Positions 7,838-14,783 of a DNA stretch of 27,474 nucleotides are shown here, piece after piece. The stretch is from assembly GCA_038239195.1 (NCBI GenBank), contig JBBSEZ010000081.1, positions 1 to 27,474 on the forward strand, read 5' to 3'. Origin of the DNA: JBBSEZ01 sp038239195 (lineage in GTDB: Bacteria; Planctomycetota; Planctomycetia; Gemmatales; Gemmataceae). How positions within the stretch are numbered: the first letter of the stretch is position 1; the number at the start of each line of letters is the position of its first letter. The notes below the pieces were generated by a model. The model saw only the letters and a list, made by a program, of their open reading frames with translations, was not told the origin of the DNA and did no database searches. Both the position numbers and the translations under genes were made by a program.

Positions 7838-8408
7838 CCTCCTCTTCGACGACGTGGAGGTTCTTGACTTCTGCGGGCCGTTCGAGGTCTTCTCGGTCGC
7901 CAACCGCTTCACCGGCCCGCCCGCCTTCACCGTCCTGACCGTGGCCGAGAACGCCGGCCCGGTCGTCGCCCGTGATGGCCTCAGCGTCAACCCTCACGCC
8001 CGCTTGGCGGACTGCCCCCGGCCCGACCTCCTCCTCGTCCCCGGCGGTCAGGGAACCCGCAAGGAGATGGACAACCCGGCTCTTGTCGGGTGGATCAAGC
8101 AGGCGTCGGAGACGGCGGAACTGGTCCTGTCGGTCTGCACCGGGGCGCTGCTGCTGGCGAAGGCCGGGCTGCTCGACGGACTGGAGGCGACCACGCACCA
8201 CGGGGCCATCGACCTGCTGCGCCAGACCGCCCCGAAGACCACGGTTCACGCCGACCGCCGCTTTGTGGACAACGGGCGGGTGGCCTGCTCGGCTGGCATC
8301 GCCGCCGGCATCGACATGAGCCTGCACGTCGTCGGCAGGCTGCTGGGCGAGGATGTCGCCCGCAGGACGGCGGGGCAGATGGAGTACCCCTGGAACCCCG
8401 AACCGTGA
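7806..8408 (+). CDS. DJ-1/PfpI family protein (GATase1-like)
   Basis: A 200-residue protein of the DJ-1/PfpI superfamily, closest in style to the N-terminal domain of GlxA-type regulators and to isonitrile hydratase-like enzymes. Visible motifs: the first strand LAILLFDDVEVLDFCGPFEVF, PDLLLVPGGQGT, and the nucleophile elbow LVLSVCTGALLLAKAG with Cys111. Then come THHGAIDLL and a C-terminal helix MSLHVVGRLLGEDVARR. There is no C-terminal AraC HTH, so it is more likely an enzyme than a regulator; the substrate is unknown. The ATG at 7806 overlaps the stop of a mini-ORF created by a 37-bp duplication, so translation may be coupled. It converges with the next gene. Confidence 0.88.
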   Translation: MTVPAIRTLAILLFDDVEVLDFCGPFEVFSVANRFTGPPAFTVLTVAENAGPVVARDGLSVNPHARLADCPRPDLLLVPGGQGTRKEMDNPALVGWIKQASETAELVLSVCTGALLLAKAGLLDGLEATTHHGAIDLLRQTAPKTTVHADRRFVDNGRVACSAGIAAGIDMSLHVVGRLLGEDVARRTAGQMEYPWNPEP

Positions 8409-8447
8409 CCGGCCCGGCTCGCCCAGGAAAGCGCCGGCAACCGGGCG

Positions 8448-8798
8448 TCACATGACATAGCGGCTGTTCGTCGCCGTGACCTGCTCCGTCCACGCCCAAT
8501 CGTCCAGAACGAAGTTGCTGAATTCCGTGGGCGTCAACTCGATCACGGTCTGGTTGGTCATCTCCAGCATCCCCAGGATGCGGTCGTACTCACGGGTCAT
8601 GTCCATCGGCTCGATCAGCGGCAGCGCCCGGCGGATGCGACCGCCGGCCCTGGCCTCTTCGAGCATCGCCTCCAATTCCTTGATCGCCTGGCGGCGGTAG
8701 CCTTCGGTCGCCAGCGCCACGAGGGCCTGGTGCGCCTCCCGGTTCCTGGCGAGCGCTTCCCTGACCTTCACGACCTCGAACGTCATCGTCTGCGGCAC
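8448..8798 (-). CDS. Hypothetical helical protein, phage/plasmid-type
   Basis: A 116-residue protein. The start is GTG at 8798, chosen because GAGGAG lies 6 bases upstream; an internal ATG four codons later has no better site. The middle is a long charged helix (VREALARNREAHQALVALATEGYRR then KELEAMLEEARAGG), followed by IEPMDMTREYDRILGMLEMT and a terminal segment NFVLDDWAWTEQVTATNSRY. I recall similar small proteins in phage and mobile-element gene clusters, but cannot assign a function. It is divergent from the ACT-domain gene 60 bases away. Confidence 0.7.
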   Translation of the reverse strand: MPQTMTFEVVKVREALARNREAHQALVALATEGYRRQAIKELEAMLEEARAGGRIRRALPLIEPMDMTREYDRILGMLEMTNQTVIELTPTEFSNFVLDDWAWTEQVTATNSRYVM

Positions 8799-8858
8799 GT
8801 CTGGCTCCTCGTAGAATCAAGCGTGGACACCAGGCTGCCGGGCGAGGTTCAGGCCGAG

Positions 8859-9245
8859 ATGCTGATGCGGTCACAGACGATCATCGTCCTTGATGGGGCC
8901 TTCGCCGTCTGCCGGCTGGCTGCGAATGCGCCGACCCCTCCCTGGGCCAGCGCTGGATCGTTCTCCTCGATCACCCGCACGCCGGACGAGCTTTCCATCG
9001 TGTGCGCCGAGGGGGACGTGCCCGAAGGGGTCAAGAGCGAGAAGGGTTGGCGCTGCCTCCGGGTGGCCGGGACCATCGACTTCGACGCCGTGGGCGTCCT
9101 GGCGGCGCTGGCCGTGCCCCTGGCCGCAGCCGGCGTCGGCGTCTTCGCCGTCTCTACCTTCGACACCGACTACTTGATGGTCAAGGGGAAGGACTTGCCA
9201 GCGGCGCTGGACGCCCTGCGGGGTGCGGGCCACTTCGTCCAGTAG
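8859..9245 (+). CDS. ACT-domain protein
   Basis: A 128-residue protein resembling the stand-alone two-ACT-like proteins of COG3603. The start is uncertain: ATG 8859 is chosen, GTG 8823 is possible, and neither has a strong ribosome site. Visible: a first strand IIVLDGAFAVCRLA, FSSITRTPDELSIVC, a central GWRCLRVAGTIDF, and the second ACT unit GVLAALAVPLAAAGVGVFAVSTFDTDYLMVK ending DALRGAGH. Family knowledge: these proteins probably bind a small ligand such as an amino acid. The next gene starts 12 bases downstream, so the two are likely one transcript. Confidence 0.8.
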   Translation: MLMRSQTIIVLDGAFAVCRLAANAPTPPWASAGSFSSITRTPDELSIVCAEGDVPEGVKSEKGWRCLRVAGTIDFDAVGVLAALAVPLAAAGVGVFAVSTFDTDYLMVKGKDLPAALDALRGAGHFVQ

Positions 9246-9257
9246 AAGAGGCTGGCC

Positions 9258-9884
9258 ATGCCGAGGCGAAACCGTGTGACGCCGCTGGGCGAGTTGATCG
9301 CCACGACGGAACGAGGCACGCTCATGGGCAACCGGGGCGTCCTGCACGACGCCGAGGGCAGCATCAAGCGCCCCTGGCAGGTCAAGCGCTGGATCGCCTG
9401 CGTTCTGGAGTTCAATGGGCGGAAGCGGGCGGTGATGACGCCCGGATTCTACACGGAGTTGTTCTTCCTCGATGAAGCGACCGCCCTGGCGGCGGGCCAC
9501 CGGCCCTGGGCCGAGTGCCGGCGGGAGCGGTTCAACGCCTTCCGCACCGCCTGGGCGAAAGCAGTCGGCACGCAGCCGCCCAGCGCCGAGGAGATGGACA
9601 GCCGGTTGCACGCCGAGCGGCCCGGCCCCGACCGCACGAAGCGGACTTTCGTGGCGGCGCTGGACGGGTTGCCGGACGGCGTGTTCGTGAAGCTGGAAGA
9701 CGACGCCTTCCTCGTCCGGGGCGAGTCGCTGCTGCCGTGGTCGCCTGGCGGCTACACGGAGCGCAGGCCCCGCCCGACCGGCGTGGAAGTGGCCATCCTG
9801 ACGCCGCCCTCGACGGTGGCGGCGATCCGGGCCGGCTACGCCCCGGAAATGCTCCCGCTGCCGGCTCAGCCTTTGGGGAAGTAA
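9258..9884 (+). CDS. Conserved hypothetical protein (GHRPxAECRR family)
   Basis: A 208-residue protein. The ATG follows AAGAGG 8 bases upstream and 12 bases after the ACT gene stop. The N-terminal half (MPRRNRVTPLGELIA, GTLMGNRGVLHDAEG, KRWIACVLEFNGRKR, YTELFFLDEATALAAGHRP) matches, from memory, a widespread uncharacterised bacterial family. In that family I recall GHRPCAECRR; here the residue after GHRP is Trp (GHRPWAECRRERF), so a conserved Cys may be lost. No catalytic assignment is possible. The 3' end overlaps the convergent HTH gene by 19 bases. Confidence 0.72.
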   Translation: MPRRNRVTPLGELIATTERGTLMGNRGVLHDAEGSIKRPWQVKRWIACVLEFNGRKRAVMTPGFYTELFFLDEATALAAGHRPWAECRRERFNAFRTAWAKAVGTQPPSAEEMDSRLHAERPGPDRTKRTFVAALDGLPDGVFVKLEDDAFLVRGESLLPWSPGGYTERRPRPTGVEVAILTPPSTVAAIRAGYAPEMLPLPAQPLGK

Positions 9885-10219
9885 CGCTGCACAAGCACCC
9901 GTAGGTCGGCGCTGGAGGGGAGCGGGTTCTGCACCCGGTTCTCCTCCATCCACTTCGCCAGGTCGGCCCGTGCGATCCGCCAGATCGGGCGGGACTGCGT
10001 GCCCACGTTCGACGCCGCCGGCCCGCCCGCCCTGACCGCCCGGCGGACGTGGGCCTGCGACAGTCCGGTGACGTGAGCGGCCTGCTTGATCGAGAGCCAT
10101 TCGTGTCCCGCCGCCGGCCCCTGCGCCAGCAGCCCCTCTATCCGTTCGAGTCGCCGCTCGATGCGTTCGAGCGTCCCCGCAACCTGCCCGCCCTCTTGAT
10201 CGCTGTCTGTTCGTGGCAT
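9866..10219 (-). CDS. Excisionase/MerR-like HTH DNA-binding protein
   Basis: A 117-residue protein. The ATG at 10219 has GGAGG 6 bases upstream; the longer open frame lacks such a site. Residues 12-34 are a Glu/Arg coiled coil (TLERIERRLERIEGLLAQ). Residues 40-95 form a winged HTH of the excisionase (HTH_17) type: EWLSIKQAAHVTGLSQAHVRRAV, a wing with RPIWRIARADLAKWMEE. It probably binds DNA as a regulator or recombination directionality factor of the mobile region. No integrase gene is adjacent, so an excision role is unproven. Confidence 0.78.
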   Translation of the reverse strand: MPRTDSDQEGGQVAGTLERIERRLERIEGLLAQGPAAGHEWLSIKQAAHVTGLSQAHVRRAVRAGGPAASNVGTQSRPIWRIARADLAKWMEENRVQNPLPSSADLRVLVQRYFPKG

Positions 10220-10349
10220 CGTCAACCTCCGCTGCGGTCCAGCGCAGGGCCATACCCGCCGCCGTTCGTCTGCCCCACGGTGCGAACCCGAACGGCTGCC
10301 CCTGTCTCTTGTAGTGGCGAGAACAAATTGAAGCAGAGAGGAGGCGGCG

Positions 10350-11741
10350 ATGGCACAGATCACGCTCGCCAAGGCGCTGAAGATGAAGAACCGGCTGGCC
10401 GGGCGGCTCGCCAAGGTCCAGGCCGACTTCGACCTGGCCACTTCCTGCGTCCGGGACGTGCTGGTTGACGGCGCAGGGCCGTCCGGGTTGCGTGCCCACC
10501 TGTCGTTCGTGTCGCACTCCTACGCCCCCGGTTCGGTCGCCCTCGGCCTGCTCGTCGCCTGCGACTCGATCCAGCCGTTCGCCACGGGCGTCCCGCTCGA
10601 CGTGGAGACGTGGGCCGCACAGTTCGACGCATGGTGGGTCGGCTGGCGGGAGCATTGGGCGGACGGACCACCGGCCAGGCAGGACGGCGAGCCTGGGAGC
10701 CTCGAAGACGTATTCATCCCGGCGGGTCAGTCGCCGCCGCCGGACCTGGCCTACCGGCAGCCCGCAGAGCCGCCGTTCCAGCTTGAGCCGACCGACGCCC
10801 CCGCCGGACTGCTCCGGCCCATCGAGGACTACCACGCCGGCCACCATGCCAGGGATTGGCAGAGGATGGCCTTGGCCTACCCCGACTTCGACCGCACGAC
10901 CGGAGAACGTGCCGACCAACTGAAGGACCAGCGCCTCGGCCACGACTTCGGGCGGTGGCTCTACGTCCGCCAGGTGGACTCGTGGTGGTGCGAGGGGTTG
11001 CGGACGTGCGTCGATGCCGGACGAGGACGACCCGGCGAGGAACGAGGAAACGGTCGTGACCTACGGGCTTCGCAAGTCCGGGGATCGGTGGGTGATCGCA
11101 ACGTGGTCGCAGGGCTGGCCCCGGTTCGGGTCCGCTGCCAAGCTGCCGACCAGGCCACCCTGGAAGGCCGTCTGGTCCTTGGCGGAATGACGGCGCAGCG
11201 GAAGGGGAAAACACCTGCCTGGATGCGTTTTCCCTTCGCCTGCGCATTTTCAGGAACGGCTTCGGCGCAAAGTTTGGTCCCTGACCCGAAGTTCCCGGCG
11301 TCGGGTGTTTCTTATTTTGCTGCAAGCCCTGCGTGGAGAGATTTCCACGGCAGTATCTCTGGATCAAGGAGTCCCGGAAATTCGTTTCAGGGTTCCGCAA
11401 AAGAAGACGGGGGCGAAGGCGCATGGGACCAGGGGAGGGAAGGAGTCCCGGTCGAGGTTTTCGCAAAGCGGTTTCGGAGTAATCAACTTTGCGACAACCG
11501 CCGTGACGGACCTGCCAGCCGCAGCACGACGCCGCAGGAGGGAGCCGGGCCTCGTGCCCAACGGGCGGACCTCCTGTTGCATCATCAAGCCGTCTCGCCG
11601 CCTGCGCCCCCGTCACCCAGCCGCCCCAGCGCTGCCGCATATTCGGCGGTCAGGTCGTACCGCCGGAACAGGCGCAGGTGCGTCGGCCAGAGCCGCCGGT
11701 CGAGGTTCCCCAACACCCACTCCAGCACGTCGCCGGGGTAA
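10350..11741 (+). CDS. Hypothetical protein with unreliable 3' part
   Basis: The start is convincing: ATG 10350 with GAGGAGG 6 bases upstream, giving MAQITLAKALKMKNRLAGRLAK, a basic amphipathic helix. Residues about 85-215 also look like real protein (AAQFDAWWVGWREHWADG, EDYHAGHHARDWQRMALAYPDFD, HDFGRWLYVRQVDSWWCEGL). After about position 11,013 the frame becomes Arg/Ser/Pro-rich and unlike a protein, while the next frame opens a good ORF (11014-11190). The true C-terminus is therefore near 11,013, reached by a lost stop or a single-base frameshift. Codons 31-50 may mark another junction. Family not recognised; the end coordinate is the literal frame only. Confidence 0.4.
   Translation: MAQITLAKALKMKNRLAGRLAKVQADFDLATSCVRDVLVDGAGPSGLRAHLSFVSHSYAPGSVALGLLVACDSIQPFATGVPLDVETWAAQFDAWWVGWREHWADGPPARQDGEPGSLEDVFIPAGQSPPPDLAYRQPAEPPFQLEPTDAPAGLLRPIEDYHAGHHARDWQRMALAYPDFDRTTGERADQLKDQRLGHDFGRWLYVRQVDSWWCEGLRTCVDAGRGRPGEERGNGRDLRASQVRGSVGDRNVVAGLAPVRVRCQAADQATLEGRLVLGGMTAQRKGKTPAWMRFPFACAFSGTASAQSLVPDPKFPASGVSYFAASPAWRDFHGSISGSRSPGNSFQGSAKEDGGEGAWDQGREGVPVEVFAKRFRSNQLCDNRRDGPASRSTTPQEGAGPRAQRADLLLHHQAVSPPAPPSPSRPSAAAYSAVRSYRRNRRRCVGQSRRSRFPNTHSSTSPG
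11014..11190 (+). CDS. Small hypothetical protein, or frameshifted tail of the preceding gene
   Basis: A 58-codon frame, ATG 11014 to TGA 11188-11190. It begins MPDEDDPARNEETVVTYGLR and continues KSGDRWVIATWSQGWP to a basic Trp-containing end (PPWKAVWSLAE). Composition is protein-like and the opposite frames are not. It is one base out of frame with the upstream ORF, so deleting one base near 11,012 would fuse them into one protein of about 280 residues. No ribosome site precedes the ATG, which favours the frameshift explanation. Confidence 0.45.
   Translation: MPDEDDPARNEETVVTYGLRKSGDRWVIATWSQGWPRFGSAAKLPTRPPWKAVWSLAE
11191..11584. other. Interval without a recognised gene
   Basis: About 390 bases, less GC-rich in the middle (11,300-11,480, for example TTTCTTATTTTGCTGC). 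Open frames exist on the plus strand but have no start or ribosome site and poor protein character. I see no tRNA, no clear hairpin-plus-T terminator and no long repeat. It separates the decayed plus-strand ORF from the end of the minus-strand gene cluster. Confidence 0.5.
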
Positions 11742-12412
11742 TCCTGCTTGAAGAGCCGCCGGCACTCGAAGCAGCCACGGGTCAGGTAGCTGTTCAGGCC
11801 CCCAACCCAGGGACGCCTACGATGCCAGAGGCGCACCGTGAGCGTCGGCGTGTCGCAGTTCGGGCAGGGCTGCGTCCGCTCGTGGACCCAGAGCCATTTG
11901 AGAACCGCCCAGGGGATCAGCGGCGGCTCGACGCCGGGCCAGCCGAAGTTGGTGAGGGCTTCGGGCGCTGGCGACCAATCCTCGTCCTGCTCGTGCCGCC
12001 GGTCCCACTCCTGGCGGTACGCCTCCCAGGGGAACCCGGCGTGCGGCTCCCCGAAGAGGAAGTCGTCGCCACGCTTGGACCAGACCCACTCCCGCTTGCG
12101 CCACAGCATGACGACCTCGACTCCGGGCCGGGCCAGGCCGTGGAGCTTGAAGAACGGGCGCAGGTCCGCCTGGGACTCCGGCCCCCAGAAATGCACCAGC
12201 ACCCGCTCGCCCCGCAGTTCGACCAGGGTGAGCCTGCACCGCCTGACTACGAGTCGCAAGATGCGGTCGCCGTCAGCGGTCGTGAGGGTGAGGAGCCGGT
12301 CCCTGGCCGGGGCCAGGATCGCCTCGTCCCTGTGATCCAGCGCCCAGCGCACCGGATCGCTGACCTCCCAGGTCGAGCCGGTAGGGCCGTGAATGAAGAA
12401 GTAGCGGACCAT
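11585..12412 (-). CDS. Hypothetical protein with a four-Cys zinc ribbon
   Basis: A 275-residue protein, last gene of a leftward cluster. The ATG at 12412 has GAGGG 7 bases upstream, overlapping the stop region of the previous gene. Residues 183-186 (CPNC) and 214-217 (CFEC) form a CxxC...CxxC pair about 30 residues apart, predicting one zinc ribbon. The N-terminal half is strand-rich with many aromatic residues (VRYFFIHGPTGSTWEV, VLVHFWGPESQADLRPFF, VVMLWRKREWVWSKRGDDF). The C-terminus carries helical stretches (WPTHLRLFRRYDLTAEYAAALGR). It may bind nucleic acid; family not recognised. Confidence 0.7.
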   Translation of the reverse strand: MVRYFFIHGPTGSTWEVSDPVRWALDHRDEAILAPARDRLLTLTTADGDRILRLVVRRCRLTLVELRGERVLVHFWGPESQADLRPFFKLHGLARPGVEVVMLWRKREWVWSKRGDDFLFGEPHAGFPWEAYRQEWDRRHEQDEDWSPAPEALTNFGWPGVEPPLIPWAVLKWLWVHERTQPCPNCDTPTLTVRLWHRRRPWVGGLNSYLTRGCFECRRLFKQDYPGDVLEWVLGNLDRRLWPTHLRLFRRYDLTAEYAAALGRLGDGGAGGETA

Positions 12413-12421
12413 GAATCGCCC

Positions 12422-12697
12422 TCACCGTGACTTGCGCCGCCGGGGCCGTAGAGCCATGAACTCGTCAGTCAGGTCCACCAAGCCCGCAAGGACGCCCTTG
12501 AAGAGATGAATGGAGATCGGGTCGTCGCTGCCGGCGACCAGGGTGATGCTCAGTTGGCCCCGCCGGCACAGCAGGAAGTCGTTGCAGCGCTGAACGAACC
12601 AGTTGGATTTCATGGCCTGGAGCGCCAGGGCACGCAGCCACCAGCCCCGGCGGCGAAGCTGCCGTTCGACCGCCTTCGGTGACATGAGAATCCGCAT
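12422..12697 (-). CDS. Small basic hypothetical protein
   Basis: A 91-residue protein. The ATG at 12697 with GGGAG 8 bases upstream is chosen over an upstream in-frame start that would overlap the previous gene. The N-terminus MRILMSPKAVERQLRRRGWWLR is strongly basic. A core NWFVQRCNDFLLCRRGQLSITLV then leads to DDPISIHLFKGVLAGLVDLTDEF, and the tail is RPRRRKSR. No family is recognised; the charge pattern suggests nucleic-acid or acidic-partner binding. It sits between two other small genes of the same operon. Confidence 0.62.
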   Translation of the reverse strand: MRILMSPKAVERQLRRRGWWLRALALQAMKSNWFVQRCNDFLLCRRGQLSITLVAGSDDPISIHLFKGVLAGLVDLTDEFMALRPRRRKSR

Positions 12698-12719
12698 GGC
12701 GCTGCTCCCGGGACAATCC

Positions 12720-13172
12720 TCAGCCGTCCGGCTGCTCGACCTCGGACTCGTCAACGAACCCGAACGCCCGGCCATCCAGGGACTCGATGAGCAGTTCGCA
12801 GCCGTCCGGGCGGCACAGGGCGAACGGCGTTACCTTCCTTGAACCGACCACCCGGAATGGTTCGCCACGGTGAAGGACGATCTCGCCCTTGGCGAAACAG
12901 GCCCGCTCATGGCGGTCGAACAGCGGCAGGAACGGAGCCAGGCCGAACTCCTCGATGATCCGGGCCACCTTCATGGGGCCGTCCGGCAGGTCGAGGGACA
13001 GCCCCAGCCAGCCCATGTTGTGCCAACCGAGGGCGAGCCACGCCTTGGGCAACGAGGGCACGGCCAGCGGCCCCGTGTAGGCGTTCAGGAGCGACTGGAT
13101 CGCACTGTCGCAGTCCAGCAGGTCACGCCGGACGGCCCTGGCGAGGGCCTTGGCGCTGCACCGCACCGTCAT
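12720..13172 (-). CDS. Hypothetical protein
   Basis: A 150-residue protein. The ATG at 13172 overlaps the previous stop as ATGA and has GGAGG 7 bases upstream. It begins with a basic helix (SAKALARAVRRDLLDCDSAIQSLLNAYTG). A Trp-rich middle (KAWLALGWHNMGWLGLSLDLPDG) and a beta-rich C-terminal half (EIVLHRGEPFRVVGSRKV, FALCRPDGCELLIESLDGRAF) follow. Family not recognised. The tight overlap implies co-expression with its neighbours. Confidence 0.68.
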   Translation of the reverse strand: MTVRCSAKALARAVRRDLLDCDSAIQSLLNAYTGPLAVPSLPKAWLALGWHNMGWLGLSLDLPDGPMKVARIIEEFGLAPFLPLFDRHERACFAKGEIVLHRGEPFRVVGSRKVTPFALCRPDGCELLIESLDGRAFGFVDESEVEQPDG

Positions 13173-13555
13173 CGCTGTTCCTCCACGTCGTCCGTGGCCT
13201 GCTTCTCAGCGGGTGGCCCGACCTCCAGCACGGCTATCTCGATATGCCCCGCCTCGTCGTAGGGCGGTCGTGTGACCCGCAGCAAGACGCTGCCGGCGTT
13301 CTGGCGGAACAGCACCCGCTCCACGACGTTCATGACATCCACGGTCTTCGCCCCGCCGAAGCTCATGCCGGGCAGGATGCCGGGCTTCGTCAGGCCAGCG
13401 ATCATTTCTTCGGGGACGCCTGCCTCCCGGAGCAGCTTCGCCTTGGCGTTGCGGCCCTCCTCGTCCAGCGAGAAAAGCCGGTCGAACATGCCCCGGTGCA
13501 GGGCGTCGAAAATGTCGCTCATGCGGAAGTCCTCGTCGCTCGGAGCTATATCCAC
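13169..13555 (-). CDS. Hypothetical protein
   Basis: A 128-residue protein. The start is GTG 13555 (GGAGG about 9-10 bases upstream), or ATG 13522 (GAGGA upstream) giving MSDIFDALHRGMFDRLF; the two cannot be separated by sequence. It overlaps the upstream gene by 10 bases and the downstream one by 4. Motifs seen: an acidic/hydrophobic helix, DEEGRNAKAKLLREAGVPEEM, a Gly/Pro loop KPGILPGMSFGGAKTVDVMNV, then strand-rich VERVLFRQNAGSVLLRVTR and HIEIAVLEVGP, and an acidic tail. Family unknown. Confidence 0.65.
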   Translation of the reverse strand: MDIAPSDEDFRMSDIFDALHRGMFDRLFSLDEEGRNAKAKLLREAGVPEEMIAGLTKPGILPGMSFGGAKTVDVMNVVERVLFRQNAGSVLLRVTRPPYDEAGHIEIAVLEVGPPAEKQATDDVEEQR

Positions 13556-13806
13556 GGGCTTCGATCCTCCACGAAGGGCCGGAGACTGTACTGGTCGATG
13601 ACCTCGGCCACGGTGGGCGTGCGGTCGCCGGACAGAGGCACGGGCCGGTCCTCGTGCCCCAGGTTGGCGAAGCCCAGCGCCATCTGGAGGACGAAGAGCA
13701 GTTCGTCCTCAGCGGAGATGCCCAGGTTGCGCAGGTGGGCCTCCAGGGCTTCGTCAATCGTGATCTCATCGGCCTTGTAGAGCATCGCCAGTTCCTCGCC
13801 GCTCAT
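13546..13806 (-). CDS. Small acidic hypothetical protein
   Basis: An 86-residue protein beginning MSGEELAMLYKADEITIDEAL at 13806. The ribosome site is weak, but the start overlaps the frameshifted upstream gene by a few bases and would be reached by coupling. It is helical and acidic (LRNLGISAEDELLFVLQMALGFANLG) with a TPTVAEVIDQYSLRPFVEDRSPWI tail. I see no known domain. The 3' end overlaps the next GTG by 10 bases. Confidence 0.6.
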   Translation of the reverse strand: MSGEELAMLYKADEITIDEALEAHLRNLGISAEDELLFVLQMALGFANLGHEDRPVPLSGDRTPTVAEVIDQYSLRPFVEDRSPWI

Positions 13807-13807
13807 G

Positions 13808-14228
13808 TCAATACTCGTCGGCTCGCAAAAGGGTGGTGATGCTGCGGTCGGCCTCGGTGATGACGTAGAGCCGCACGCCCCGCAGCGTCGTGTAGGCCGA
13901 CAGCAGCCGGTCGCCCGTGCGCAGGGCGTCGTCGTTGAGCCGCCGGTCCCAGGCGCTCGCCGGGCTGGAGGAGCCGGCCCGTGCTGGCGTCGAGGTCGAA
14001 GTCGGACCCGCTGCACCACCATTCGTCCATCCGGGCCAGATCGACCACGTTCGTGCCGTCGCCCGACGCCGACCAGCAGTGCCACGATTCCTCTTCCGTC
14101 GCCTGACGCTCCTTGCCGTGCTTGGCGACGAGCGTGCCGATGTAGAACACGGAAGCCTTGTGCATGATCTGCCGCAGCGGGACCAGCGGGACGACCTGGC
14201 GGTTCTCGACAACGATCTTGACGCCCAT
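13808..14228 (-). pseudogene. Hypothetical gene split by an apparent one-base frameshift
   Basis: The first frame starts at ATG 14228 (MGVKIVVENRQVVPLVPLRQI) and reads as good protein through DEWWCSGSDFDLDASTGRLLQPGE. It then degenerates into Arg/His-rich sequence. The neighbouring frame picks up exactly there, AWDRRLNDDALRTGDRLLSAY, and ends in SITTLLRADEY with a stop at 13808. Removing one base near 13,953-13,958 joins the two into one protein of about 139 residues, ending just before the next gene. It could be a real mutation or a base-calling error in a GC-rich run. The function is unknown. A copy of the 36-nt element lies 30 bases upstream of its ATG. Confidence 0.7.
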
Positions 14229-14258
14229 TGCCCTGACCCCCTTCGTATTCTGCCCGCT

Positions 14259-14294
14259 AGGTTGACGCAGCAGGGGGCCGGGCGTTCAGGATTT
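14259..14294 (-). promoter_or_regulatory. 36-nt element, copy A
   Basis: Read on the minus strand it carries AAAT (positions 1-4), TGAACG (7-12) and GTCAACCT (29-36) with a 16-base GC-rich spacer, identical in spacing to three other copies. It ends 30 bases before ATG 14228. The TGAAC/GTCAA pair with a 16-base gap resembles -35/-10 boxes of ECF-sigma promoters (inference). Confidence 0.7.
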
Positions 14295-14408
14295 CCTCCG
14301 TCTGCCGAAGCCGTCCGCAGCGGGCCTCGCAGCGAGCCGTCCCCCGCCGGCTTGCCGGGGCGGGGCGGGCGTTGGTTAAGGTTCGGGGCCGGGCGGGTGT
14401 CGCCACCC

Positions 14409-14720
14409 TTACGCCTCGCCGGCTGCGCCGTGCCCTCCATCGCAAGCGCCCGCCCCATGCCCCGGCAAGGCTCGCTCGTCGGGGCGGAACGAGTAGTAGA
14501 ACCGTGGCCGTTGCTGGAGGAGGAGCGACCCCACCACGCCGTCCGCCTTCCGCCGGACGACGACGCAGGGCAAGGCGATCCCCACGACGACGAATGCCTG
14601 CGCCAACTGGCGGGTGTCCCAGACCTGGCCGTGCCTCTCCTCCAGTCCCTCCCGGCTTGCCGGCTGGGCGTCGATCTCGGCCAGCCGTGCCCGCCGCAGC
14701 CTCTCCGACCTGTCGATCAC
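14409..14720 (-). CDS. Hypothetical protein
   Basis: A 103-residue protein. The start is GTG 14720, supported by a GGGGG run 8 bases upstream. It begins with a charged helix (IDRSERLRRARLAEIDAQ, EGLEERHGQVWDTRQLAQAF). A hydrophobic strand pair (VVVGIALPCVVVRRK, GVVGSLLLQQRPRFYYSF) follows, suggesting a small alpha/beta fold. The C-terminal 20 residues are Gly/Ala-rich and may be non-conserved. It lies 63 bases after the DUF932 gene, separated by an 8-bp hairpin. Confidence 0.62.
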   Translation of the reverse strand: MIDRSERLRRARLAEIDAQPASREGLEERHGQVWDTRQLAQAFVVVGIALPCVVVRRKADGVVGSLLLQQRPRFYYSFRPDERALPGHGAGACDGGHGAAGEA

Positions 14721-14741
14721 GCTGTTGCCCCCTGGAGGAAG

Positions 14742-14767
14742 GCCCGGCGGTCTGATGCACGCCGGGC
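14742..14767. terminator. 8-bp hairpin between the DUF932 gene and its downstream neighbour
   Basis: Arms GCCCGGCG (14742-14749) and CGCCGGGC (14760-14767) pair perfectly around a 10-base loop. It lies between the DUF932 stop and the next start on the same strand, so it may attenuate or stabilise the transcript. No T-run follows, so full termination is doubtful. Confidence 0.45.
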
Positions 14768-14783
14768 GGTTCGCCTGTGGTCG

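Noticed and set aside
10201..10228. A fifth 36-nt element: GTCAACCT at 10221-10228 with TGATCG before it
   Set aside because: The spacing is 18 rather than 16 bases, TGAACG and AAAT are absent, and the block overlaps the HTH gene start.
10461..10490. A GGTTGAC block resembling a minus-strand 36-nt element
   Set aside because: It lies inside a plus-strand coding region, lacks CGTTCA and ATTT, and has no gene downstream on that strand.
8871..10943. A 690-codon open frame on the minus strand
   Set aside because: It is antisense to the ACT, GHRP and 10350 genes, which have ribosome sites and family matches; the composition is Arg/Gly/Pro-rich, a normal by-product of GC-rich DNA.
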